Positions 1-5,851 of a stretch of DNA of 10,395 bases are shown here, in pieces (the stretch's first letter is position 1; every line of letters starts with the position of its first letter). The notes below the pieces were generated by a model. That model was given only the letters and a program-made list of their open reading frames with translations, had not been told where the DNA came from and did not search any database. The stretch is from contig JALOPO010000114.1 of assembly GCA_025453855.1 (NCBI GenBank), positions 1 through 10,395 of the forward strand, in the 5' to 3' direction. The translations under genes and the position numbers were made by a program. Origin of the DNA: Gemmatimonadaceae bacterium. Lineage in GTDB: Bacteria; Gemmatimonadota; Gemmatimonadetes; Gemmatimonadales; Gemmatimonadaceae.

Positions 1-285
1 CAGGACCATCGCGTCGCGTCGCGCATACTCGTCGTCGGCCGCCACGTGCCGCACGAGCGCATCGACCGCCCTGGCGTAGCCCACGCGCCGCGGCGCCGCC
101 AGCACCGTGAGCGGCATCACCGCGCGGTACGGATCGAGCAGCTCGGCGGTGCCATCGCTCGACGCATCGTCGAAGACGGTGACGTCGTACTCGCGCGAGA
201 ACTCCTGGAACACCTTCCGGATGCGCCAGAGGAGGACGCCGATCGTCGGCGCCTCGTTATGGACCGGGATGCAGAGCCGGAGCAC
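1..285 (-). CDS. Family 2 glycosyltransferase, N-terminal part (cut by window edge)
   Basis: The 95 visible codons match the start of a GT-A fold, family 2 glycosyltransferase, which moves a sugar from a nucleotide-sugar donor to a lipid, polysaccharide or other acceptor at the cytoplasmic face of the membrane. Visible are the opening strand LRLCIPVHNEAPTIGVLL (residues 2-19) and the nucleotide-binding region VFDDASSDGTAELL, with its paired aspartates. The stretch GYARAVDALVRHV follows, and the frame leaves the window at DAMVL, just before the place where the DxD metal-binding motif is expected. I chose the GTG at 285 because the conserved first strand begins two codons later and a GAGGA lies about 12 bases upstream. 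The frame stays open further upstream, so a longer N-terminus is possible. The gene is divergent from the one at 563. Family call is firm; donor and acceptor cannot be told. Confidence 0.85.
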   Translation of the reverse strand, partial: MLRLCIPVHNEAPTIGVLLWRIRKVFQEFSREYDVTVFDDASSDGTAELLDPYRAVMPLTVLAAPRRVGYARAVDALVRHVAADDEYARRDAMVL

Positions 286-341
286 GGTGGGGTCGGGTCC
301 TCGCGTGGTGGGATCGGGGAATCTCGCCCGACGGGGCGGCT

Positions 342-380
342 GGTGCCAGCGCAGGCTGGCACTCGGCACCGCGGAGTGCT
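342..380. repeat. REP-like palindrome with alternative pairings
   Basis: GTGCCAGC (343-350) and GCTGGCAC (355-362) form a perfect 8-bp stem with a GCAG loop. GCACTC (359-364) can pair with GAGTGC (374-379), and GGTGCC (342-347) with GGCACC (365-370), so three stems compete for the same bases. The core resembles dispersed REP palindromes of many bacterial genomes, whose chance translation reads like VPAQAGT, as it does here. Only one copy is in the window, so the repeat status is an inference; a local regulatory hairpin is the alternative. Confidence 0.45.
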
Positions 381-424
381 GATGCACCCGGCGGCGCGCT
401 CCCTGCGCTTGCGTGTCGTTGCGC

Positions 425-442
425 ACGCACGTTTTCGTGCGT
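425..442. promoter_or_regulatory. Perfect 7-bp hairpin in the divergent spacer
   Basis: ACGCACG (425-431), loop TTTT (432-435), CGTGCGT (436-442). The loop is T-rich in a region with few T runs, and no U-tract follows on either side, so it is not a classic terminator. It could be an operator or part of a 5' leader for the gene at 563. The function is unknown. Confidence 0.3.
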
Positions 443-562
443 CGCAGGAGAGCAGCCACGACGGTGCGCGATGCCCGTGCGCACCGCGCGCGTGCGCCGC
501 CGCCACGCGGCCACGCGACGGCTGCGCTCCGTTCGCCCCCGCGCATTGGAGGAGAGACCGCG

Positions 563-1291
563 ATGATCCAGGCCGACCTGCGACGCTTCCTCACCCGCGA
601 CGACGCCCAGCTCGCCGTCTCGCTCGTGGCGCGCGAGGCGCCACGAGCGCGCGATGCCTGCGAGGCGGCGCTGCGCGAGGAGGGGATCGATGCACTCCTC
701 GACGACGAGCGGCTGCGCGCGGCGCTCGTCGACGACCCGCGCGGTCGGCACGCCTCGCTCCCGCTCTTCATCTATGTCGTCGTCCGCCACGCGCTGCGCG
801 ACACGGGCGAGGACGATCGCACGCTCGCCGACTACGTCTCGTGCGTGGTCGTGGAGTTCGCCGGGGGTGCGCGCGCCTGGCGTATCGCGCGCCACGACGA
901 CGAGCACTACGCCACGCTCGCCGCGCTGCTCGCCGACGTCGACCAGGGCGACCCGCGCCGCACCTTCCTCGTGCGGCAGCACCTCGCCCATCACGCCCTC
1001 TGGCTGGCCGGCCTCTTTCCCGATCACGTCTCCGCAAGGCGCGCGCGGCGTGGTGGCCCCGACCTCGACTACTACGACGAGATGGGGCGACGCGGCTTCC
1101 GCCTCGCCGCCGAGCATCGCCTCGCCGAGTCGACCGGGCTCCGCCCCGTGCTCGAGCGCGCGGCCGACCGCTTCCCGCGGCTGCGCGTGGCGCTCAACCG
1201 GGTGAGTGACCGGATGCTCTTTCCGCACGTCCATTCGCCCGACCGCCTGATGCGGCAGGTGCATGACGAGGTGACATTCGGGGGCGCCTGA
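563..1291 (+). CDS. Conserved protein of unknown function, 242 aa
   Basis: A soluble, mostly helical protein with no signal peptide and no clear membrane segment. The ATG at 563 is preceded by TTGGAGGAGAG (545-555), the best ribosome binding site in the window, which decides the start over the ATG at 413. From memory, the C-terminal half follows the pattern of an uncharacterised bacterial family: HLAHHALWLAGLFPDHV (residues 140-156), then DLDYYDEMGRRGF (167-179), then VLERAADRFPRLRVALNRVSDR (196-217). Relatives carry a similar L-x-G-F-F, D-x-DYY-x-x-MG, F-x-x-L-N-x-x-S-(D/E)-R layout. No catalytic site is recognisable, and I assign no function. There are 159 bases before the next gene, so co-transcription with 1451 is possible but not shown. 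Confidence 0.8.
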   Translation: MIQADLRRFLTRDDAQLAVSLVAREAPRARDACEAALREEGIDALLDDERLRAALVDDPRGRHASLPLFIYVVVRHALRDTGEDDRTLADYVSCVVVEFAGGARAWRIARHDDEHYATLAALLADVDQGDPRRTFLVRQHLAHHALWLAGLFPDHVSARRARRGGPDLDYYDEMGRRGFRLAAEHRLAESTGLRPVLERAADRFPRLRVALNRVSDRMLFPHVHSPDRLMRQVHDEVTFGGA

Positions 1292-1331
1292 GCGGAAACG
1301 GGTGGCGGCACGCCGCGCCGGCAGCCGCAAT

Positions 1332-1350
1332 CGGTGACGTCACGGTGACG
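1332..1350. promoter_or_regulatory. Palindrome plus 11-bp-spaced direct repeat, possible operator
   Basis: CGGTGACG occurs at 1332-1339 and again at 1343-1350, 11 bases start to start, about one helical turn. The first copy also belongs to a perfect 10-bp palindrome GTGACGTCAC (1334-1343). It lies in the spacer about 100 bases before the ATG at 1451. The layout suits a dimeric regulator, but none is identified and such short matches also arise by chance. Confidence 0.3.
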
Positions 1351-1450
1351 AATGCCGGCGCTGCGTACCGGCCCCGGCTTGCGGTGGCCCGCGCGGGTGG
1401 GCACGCTTCGCGCGCATGAAGACCGCACGTCGCACCATCGCACACGCGCC

Positions 1451-1939
1451 ATGACTCCCGACGACCGGCTGCCGGGCGCCGAGCAGCGGCGACGCGTCGC
1501 TGCCATGAAGGAGGCGCTGGCGGCCGCGCGGCTCGCGCGCGACGATGCATGGCGCGCGGTCACGCAGGTCGAGGAGCGCCTCGGCGCCGCGCGCACCGAG
1601 CTCGCCACCATCGAGCGCCGCCGCGCGCTGGCCGAGCGCATCGACGATGCCGAGACGGTGCAGGTCGCCGATCGCTTCGCGGCCAGCCAGCGCGAGACGA
1701 TCGCACTCCTCGAACGCAAGCACGCCGTGCTGCGCGACGAGGCCGCGCTGGCCGAGCGCACGGTGCGCGAGATGGAGGACGAGCTGCGCGCGGCGACCGG
1801 CGGGCGACCGGTGCACGATGCCGTGGCCGATGCGCCGGCCATCGATGGCGACTTCGCGCGACTCGAACAGGAGCGTCGCGAGCGCGAGGCTCAAGCGCGC
1901 CTCGCCGCGCTCAAGAAGCGGATGGGGCGCGATGGCTGA
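1451..1939 (+). CDS. Coiled-coil protein of unknown function, 162 aa
   Basis: A highly charged Ala/Glu/Arg-rich protein that should form long helices. Heptad-like stretches run from about residue 12 to residue 115 (for example VTQVEERLGAARTELATIERR and ALAERTVREMEDEL). A linker with Pro and Gly follows, then a second short helix ends in ARLAALKKRMG. It has no signal peptide, so it differs from periplasmic coiled-coil chaperones such as Skp and is predicted cytoplasmic. I chose ATG 1451 because it is the first ATG close to the start of the helical region. No Shine-Dalgarno is visible, and ATG 1505 is a weaker alternative. The gene overlaps the barrel protein by 8 bases, which suggests an operon and perhaps translational coupling. 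Composition alone cannot name the family. Confidence 0.7.
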   Translation: MTPDDRLPGAEQRRRVAAMKEALAAARLARDDAWRAVTQVEERLGAARTELATIERRRALAERIDDAETVQVADRFAASQRETIALLERKHAVLRDEAALAERTVREMEDELRAATGGRPVHDAVADAPAIDGDFARLEQERREREAQARLAALKKRMGRDG

Positions 1940-3761
1940 GCGCGCGGCGGCGCCGGCGACGCGGGCGCGGCGCACACGCGGCGCGCTGGCCGCATGCCTG
2001 GGCACGGCGACGCTCGCGGCCGTGTGCATGACGCACGAGGTGGCGGCGCAGGTGCCGGCGTCGCTCGATTCGCTCGGCCGCCTCATCGACACGCTCACGC
2101 AGCAGGCGGTGCGCGGGACGCAGCTCGTCCCCGGCTCGGTGCGCTGCGATGGCGAGCGCATCACGCGCGTGGACTTCGTGCCGCGGCCACCCGGCTTCAC
2201 CGGGCGCTCGGCGGCGAGCCGGATCGTGACCTGGCCGGTGCGGGCCTTCCACGCCACGACCAAGCCGCGCGTGCTGGACGCGTACATGCAGCTCAAGCCG
2301 GGCCAGCGCTGCCGCGAGATCGCGCGCCAGGAGAGCGAGCGCATCATCCGCCAGCTCTGGTTCGTGCAGGACGTGCAGGTGGCGGCCTTCCCCGATCGCG
2401 ACGGCGTGCGCATCGAGGTGCGATCGATCGACGAATTCTCGATCATCGCCAACCCGCAGCTCCGCAACAACACGAGCATCGTGGGCGGTCGCGTGGGGTG
2501 GAACAACGTGGGCGGCCTCGGCACGCTGGTGGAGATCGGCACGCGCGACAACGGGATCCTGCGCGAGGGGCTCTCGTTCCGCATGCGCACCGCGCAGCTC
2601 GCGGGGCGCCCGCTGCAGGCCGGGATCACGTGGAACCGCTGGGGCCTCGGCCAGTCGTGGGCCGGCGAGATCCGCTACCCGTTCCTCACCGACCTGCAGC
2701 GCTACGCGTGGCGCGCGACCGTCGGGAGCGACGACGACTTCGTCGAGTACCGGCGGCCCGTGGACCCGGTGCCGTTCCAGAACGCGCGCCGCGAATGGGC
2801 GGCCCTCGGCGGCGTGCGCCGCTTCGGCGGCTTCGGGCGCACCTTCCTGCTCGGCGCGTCGCTCACGCGCGATGACGAGGACATCGGTGGCGCGGTCTTC
2901 ATCGACTCGGCGCGCGGCGCACAGCCGTTCCCGCAGTCGCTCCCGGCGCGTCCGGAGCAGCCCAAGGCGGTCACGCGCGTGAACGCGCTGTTCGGCGCGC
3001 GCGCGCTGCGCTTCCTCACCGTCGAGGGCTTCGACGCGCTCACCGGCACGCAGGACCTGCGCCTCGGCCTGCAGTTCAGCGGGCAGTTCGGGCGATCGGT
3101 GGCGCGCAGCGGTGGCGACGGCGACGCCTTCTATCTCGGCAGCGAGCTCTATGCGGGGTGGGGTGCGCCCACGTGGTATGCCGCGACCGAGTGGTTCTGG
3201 TCGGGGCGACACGATGGCGGCGGCTGGGATGGTCGCGTCGCGTCCAACCGCTCGGCGCTCTACTGGCGCCCGCGCCGCACGGCGCTCACGACCGTCGAGA
3301 GCCAGTACGTGGGAGCCGAACGGATGCGCGTCCCGTTCCAGGTGGGGCTCGGCGGCGGCGCGACGGGGCTGGCCGGCTATCGTCGGTCGCGCGAAGGCGG
3401 CGATGCCCGCCTGCGGCTGCGACTCGAGCAGCGACAGCTCCTCGGCCGCCCGTTCGGCTTCCTCGACTTCGGCGTCGCCGCCTTCGTGGAGGGGGGGCGC
3501 CTGTGGGCCGGCGACGCCCCGTTCGGCGTCGACACGCCATGGCGGCGCTCGGCCGGCTTCGCGCTCATCGGCGCGCTCCCGCCACGGTCGCGTCGGACGC
3601 TCCGCCTCGACGTCGTCTGGCCGCTCGACCGCGATGCCTTCGTGCGTTCGGTGCAGCTGCGCGCCACGAGCGGCAACTTCGCGCGCTTCTTCTGGCGCGA
3701 TCCCGGCGAAGCGCGGCGCGGGCGCGAACGGTCGCTCTTCGCGGATCTCTTCAACTTCTGA
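1932..3761 (+). CDS. Outer-membrane POTRA/beta-barrel protein (BamA/TamA-like)
   Basis: A 609-residue secreted protein. Residues 1-39 form a long signal peptide: Arg-rich start, hydrophobic GALAACLGTATLAAV, and a probable cut after Val-Ala-Ala, before Q40. C32 does not sit in a good lipobox. Residues about 76-166 look like one POTRA domain (ITRVDFVP, LKPGQRC, helices, then FVQDVQVAAFPDRDGVRIEV). The rest is alternating amphipathic strands rich in Gly, aromatic residues and Arg, as in the Omp85/surface-antigen barrel. It ends in Phe (LFNF), the usual barrel C-terminal signature. The length is below that of BamA (about 800, five POTRAs), so this is not the essential BamA but a smaller relative, perhaps for outer-membrane protein or lipid export. 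The start lies inside the coiled-coil gene (8-base overlap). Fold confidence is good; substrate unknown. Confidence 0.8.
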   Translation: MAERAAAPATRARRTRGALAACLGTATLAAVCMTHEVAAQVPASLDSLGRLIDTLTQQAVRGTQLVPGSVRCDGERITRVDFVPRPPGFTGRSAASRIVTWPVRAFHATTKPRVLDAYMQLKPGQRCREIARQESERIIRQLWFVQDVQVAAFPDRDGVRIEVRSIDEFSIIANPQLRNNTSIVGGRVGWNNVGGLGTLVEIGTRDNGILREGLSFRMRTAQLAGRPLQAGITWNRWGLGQSWAGEIRYPFLTDLQRYAWRATVGSDDDFVEYRRPVDPVPFQNARREWAALGGVRRFGGFGRTFLLGASLTRDDEDIGGAVFIDSARGAQPFPQSLPARPEQPKAVTRVNALFGARALRFLTVEGFDALTGTQDLRLGLQFSGQFGRSVARSGGDGDAFYLGSELYAGWGAPTWYAATEWFWSGRHDGGGWDGRVASNRSALYWRPRRTALTTVESQYVGAERMRVPFQVGLGGGATGLAGYRRSREGGDARLRLRLEQRQLLGRPFGFLDFGVAAFVEGGRLWAGDAPFGVDTPWRRSAGFALIGALPPRSRRTLRLDVVWPLDRDAFVRSVQLRATSGNFARFFWRDPGEARRGRERSLFADLFNF

Positions 3762-3815
3762 CGTCCGCGGTTCGTGGTTGCGGGCGCGTGGGCGCGCGGG
3801 CGGCCGGGTGGTGCG

Positions 3816-3876
3816 GGGGAACAGCGGGTGAAGAGCAGGGAACGGCAGTGCCAGGCAGGGAACGGCAGGGGTGTGA
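3816..3876 (+). repeat. Array A: three units of a ~20-bp repeat
   Basis: GCAGGGAACGGCAG is present exactly at 3835-3848 and 3855-3868, 20 bases apart. A degenerate copy (GGGGAACAGC) begins at 3816, 21 bases upstream of the matching position. The unit is close to AGGGAACGGC plus ten variable bases. Confidence 0.75.
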
Positions 3877-3931
3877 CCGTTCGGGGCTCGGCGTGCATCG
3901 CGGGCCGGGCTGCTGCAACGGCGATGAAGTT

Positions 3932-3971
3932 CAGGGACAGCGAGGGAAGCGCAGGGACAGCGAGGGCCGCT
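3932..3971 (+). repeat. Array B: two units of the 20-bp repeat variant
   Basis: CAGGGACAGCGAGGG occurs at 3932-3946 and 3952-3966, exactly 20 bases apart. It is a variant of the array A unit: the same AGGGA start and the same period, with ACAGCGAGG replacing ACGGCAG. Confidence 0.75.
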
Positions 3972-4146
3972 TCACTGATCCTGAGGACAGAGGTCCTGCA
4001 TGGCGTCCAGGAGCCGCACTGTGCCTGTATGACGAAAGACGCACCTGCGTGTGTTCATCTGTTCATCGCATCGCCGCGAGGCCACGTACGAGCGGCGACA
4101 GACAGAGGTGGACTGCGACGGCACGAGCATCAATTGGTGCAGCTCT

Positions 4147-4190
4147 GCAGTCCTCGCCGTCCCGGCCGTTTCCTCGCCGTCCCCGCCGTT
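4147..4190 (-). repeat. Array C: two inverted units of the 20-bp repeat
   Basis: On the plus strand, TCCTCGCCGTCCCGGCCGTT (4151-4170) is followed directly by an almost identical copy (4171-4190), which differs at one base. Read on the minus strand, the unit contains GGGACGGCGAGG, the counterpart of array B. Confidence 0.75.
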
Positions 4191-4247
4191 CATCGCGGTT
4201 GCCTGTGAGCAACCCACGCCCGACGACAGGCCCGGACCGAACGCCCC

Positions 4248-4284
4248 CCCGCCGTTCCCTGAGGTCTCCTGCCGTTCCCTGCCG
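4248..4284 (-). repeat. Array D: two inverted units of the 20-bp repeat
   Basis: GCCGTTCCCT occurs at 4251-4260 and 4271-4280, again exactly 20 bases apart. On the minus strand this is AGGGAACGGC, the array A unit. The segment 4268-4283 is the exact reverse complement of 3854-3869. Confidence 0.75.
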
Positions 4285-4305
4285 TCGACAAGCAGTCAAG
4301 AAACC

Positions 4306-4325
4306 AGGGCCAGCGAGGAACTCAG
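4306..4325 (+). repeat. Single repeat unit overlapping the POT stop codon
   Basis: AGGGCCAGCGAGGAACTCAG resembles the array B unit (AGGGACAGCGAGG) at its first 13 bases with one change. It overlaps the minus-strand stop codon of the transporter at 4322-4324. This may be a stray copy or a chance match. Confidence 0.4.
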
Positions 4326-5755
4326 GCCGCAGGCACCGACCGCGTGAGGCGCTTGAGGAGCGGAACGAGGAGCAGCATCACGAGCCCGGCGATCCAGGCG
4401 GTGGCCGTGGGGACGATGAAGAAGTCGGCGCGCTTCGGGATCGTCTCGATGAGCGCGGCCATGAAGCCGCCGAGGAAGTTGGCGGCGGAGAGGGCGAGGA
4501 ACCACGCGAGCCAGAGCGGTGCGACCTTGAGCCCCGCGTCCACCGCCTGGCCGGCGAAGATGAGCAGGAAGAAGCCGAGCCCCGCGAAGAAGAGGCCGAT
4601 GACCATCTTCACCGCGGTGCTCGGCTCCTTGCCGCGGCGGCCGAGGATCCCCCAGACCCATGCGGCCACCGGCGCGAGGATGATGATCGCGAGCGGCTGG
4701 ATGCTCTGGAACCAGCTGGCGGGGATCACCTCCTGCCCGAACAGCCCGGCGCCGATGGTCCGGTCGGTGTCGCGATCGGCGAAGAGCGTGAGCGAGCTCC
4801 CGGCCTGCTCGAAGAGGAGCCAGAAGAAGGTGACGAAGAAGAAGACGAGGATGAGCGCGATCACGCGGCGCCGTTCCTCGCCGCGCGTGGCGAAGAGCGG
4901 CACCGAGAAGGCGGCGCCGATCAGCGTGCCGTAGGCGATCGACATCAGCCCCGCGAGCGAGAAGAGCCACGGCACGAAGCCCGTCTCGCTCCACGTGCGC
5001 AGCCCGCCGAGCACCGCCACCACGAGCCCGGCGAGCGCGCCGATGATCGCCACGCTGCGGTACTCCGGGACGCCGATCTCGCCGACTTCGGCCGCCGTCT
5101 CCTCGTCCTGCACGTGCGCCGGCGCGAGCCCCACCCCCGGGAGGTAGCGGTCGCGTCCCCAGAGATAGAGGATGAGGCCAAGCACCATCCCCACGCCCGC
5201 CGCCGCGAAGCCGACGTGCCAGCCGAAGCGCGGGTTCTCGGCCAGCCCGCCGCAGATCAGCGGCGCGATGAAGGCGCCGGTGTTGATCCCCATGTAGAAG
5301 ATCGTGAAGCCCGCGTCGCGGCGCGTGTCGCCGGCGACGTAGAGCTGGCCGACCATCGTGCTCACGTTCGGCTTGAAGAAGCCGGTGCCGACGATGATCA
5401 ACCCGAGTCCCGTGTAGAACATCGCCATGCTCTCGAAGGCCAGCGCGAAGTGGCCGAGGGCGATGACGATCCCGCCGATCACGAGCGAGCGGCGCGTGCC
5501 GATGAAGCGGTCCGCGAGCCAGCCGCCGATGAGTGGCGTGAGGTAGACCAGCCCCGTGTAGGTGCCGTAGAGTCGGGCCGCGTCCTCGCCGCGCCAGCCG
5601 AGCGCGTTCACGAGGTAGAGGACGAGGATGGCGCGCATCCCGTAGTACGAGAAGCGCTCCCACATCTCGGCGCCGAAGAGGAGGGCGAGGCCGCGCGGGT
5701 GGCCGAAGAACGAGCGGTCGGCCTGCACGGCCACGGGCACGGACGGGACGGTCAC
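4322..5755 (-). CDS. POT/PTR2 proton-coupled peptide transporter, internally shortened
   Basis: An inner-membrane carrier of the proton-dependent oligopeptide transporter family, which imports di- and tripeptides with protons. Seen in the 477 residues: TM1 motif ExxERFSYYG (30-39), FFKPNVSTMVG (126-136) with the conserved Lys128, the PTR2 signature FYMGINTGAF (153-162), and TM7 FWLLFEQAGSSL (311-322) with Glu316. A central helical pair lies at about 233-280. After KVAPLW (410-415) the chain passes almost directly to WFLALSAANFLGG, which is normally TM11. The usual TM10 with GELxxSPxGLS and the following loop, roughly 35 residues, is absent without a frameshift. About 13 membrane helices remain instead of 14. 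The start is GTG 5755 with no clear ribosome site; ATG31 is too late because it lies inside TM1. It follows the PAS gene by 96 bases on the same strand. Family is certain; activity is doubtful. Confidence 0.9.
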   Translation of the reverse strand: MTVPSVPVAVQADRSFFGHPRGLALLFGAEMWERFSYYGMRAILVLYLVNALGWRGEDAARLYGTYTGLVYLTPLIGGWLADRFIGTRRSLVIGGIVIALGHFALAFESMAMFYTGLGLIIVGTGFFKPNVSTMVGQLYVAGDTRRDAGFTIFYMGINTGAFIAPLICGGLAENPRFGWHVGFAAAGVGMVLGLILYLWGRDRYLPGVGLAPAHVQDEETAAEVGEIGVPEYRSVAIIGALAGLVVAVLGGLRTWSETGFVPWLFSLAGLMSIAYGTLIGAAFSVPLFATRGEERRRVIALILVFFFVTFFWLLFEQAGSSLTLFADRDTDRTIGAGLFGQEVIPASWFQSIQPLAIIILAPVAAWVWGILGRRGKEPSTAVKMVIGLFFAGLGFFLLIFAGQAVDAGLKVAPLWLAWFLALSAANFLGGFMAALIETIPKRADFFIVPTATAWIAGLVMLLLVPLLKRLTRSVPAA

Positions 5756-5774
5756 GACGACGGGGGCCGGGGAC

Positions 5775-5797
5775 GGAGGCGCCGGGGTGGCGCCCCC
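5775..5797 (-). promoter_or_regulatory. Strong GC hairpin ahead of the POT start
   Basis: In the minus-strand transcript GGGGGCGCC pairs with GGCGCCUCC around the loop ACCCC: nine pairs including one G-U. It ends 19 bases before the GTG at 5755. The one non-Watson-Crick position is tolerated only in the minus-strand RNA (it would be A-C in a plus-strand RNA), which favours a role in the POT leader. It could limit read-through from the PAS gene or affect initiation. No U-tract follows. Confidence 0.4.
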
Positions 5798-5851
5798 GCC
5801 GAACGTAGGGACCGCACCACGCCGCTGCCATGGTCGGCGGCGCGCGTGCCG

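Larger units (their letters stand above)
286..562. other. Divergent intergenic region with two hairpins
   Basis: This 277-base spacer separates the minus-strand glycosyltransferase from the plus-strand gene at 563, so it should hold promoters for both. I see no convincing -35/-10 pair on either strand, as is usual by eye in GC-rich DNA. It contains a REP-like palindrome (342-380) and a second perfect hairpin (425-442), listed separately. The open frames that cross it are judged spurious because they have no ribosome binding site and low-complexity Arg/Ala/Pro composition. Confidence 0.6.
3816..4283. repeat. Composite element of nested inverted 20-bp repeat arrays
   Basis: Arrays A (3816-3876) and B (3932-3971) read on the plus strand; arrays C (4147-4190) and D (4248-4284) are similar units on the minus strand. 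The outer pair includes a perfect 16-bp inverted match (GGCAGGGAACGGCAGG at 3854-3869 against 4268-4283). The inner pair matches at 29 of 38 positions (3933-3970 against the reverse complement of 4147-4184). The whole could fold as one long stem around a loop of about 176 bases, or be a non-autonomous, MITE-like insertion. I see no transposase and no convincing target duplication. Confidence 0.55.
3762..4321. other. Gene-free convergent region with repeat arrays
   Basis: This 560-base stretch lies between two converging genes. I see no protein gene: the open frames here have no ribosome binding site and biased composition, and some run into the repeats, whose 20-base period is not a multiple of three. 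It holds four short repeat arrays (listed separately) around a core of visibly lower GC (about 3971-4146). No obvious intrinsic terminator with a U-tract is seen for either neighbour. Confidence 0.7.

Noticed and set aside
46..1209. A 387-residue plus-strand frame across the glycosyltransferase and the 563 gene
   Set aside because: It is Arg/Ala/Pro-rich, overlaps better-supported genes on both strands, and has no ribosome binding site.
1960..2030. Lipoprotein signal in the barrel protein (C32)
   Set aside because: The residue before the cysteine is Val, which does not fit a lipobox, and a better signal peptidase I site (VAA before Q40) follows.
3762..3830. Intrinsic terminator after the barrel gene
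   Set aside because: There are GC-rich short self-matches, but no clear stem followed by a T run.
3816..4283. CRISPR array
   Set aside because: Units are adjacent or nearly so with no unique spacers of regular length, the repeats are degenerate and in both orientations, and no cas gene is nearby.
3774..4347. Small open frames in the 3762-4321 spacer
   Set aside because: They cross repeats whose 20-base period breaks reading-frame logic, show no ribosome site, and have no protein-like pattern.
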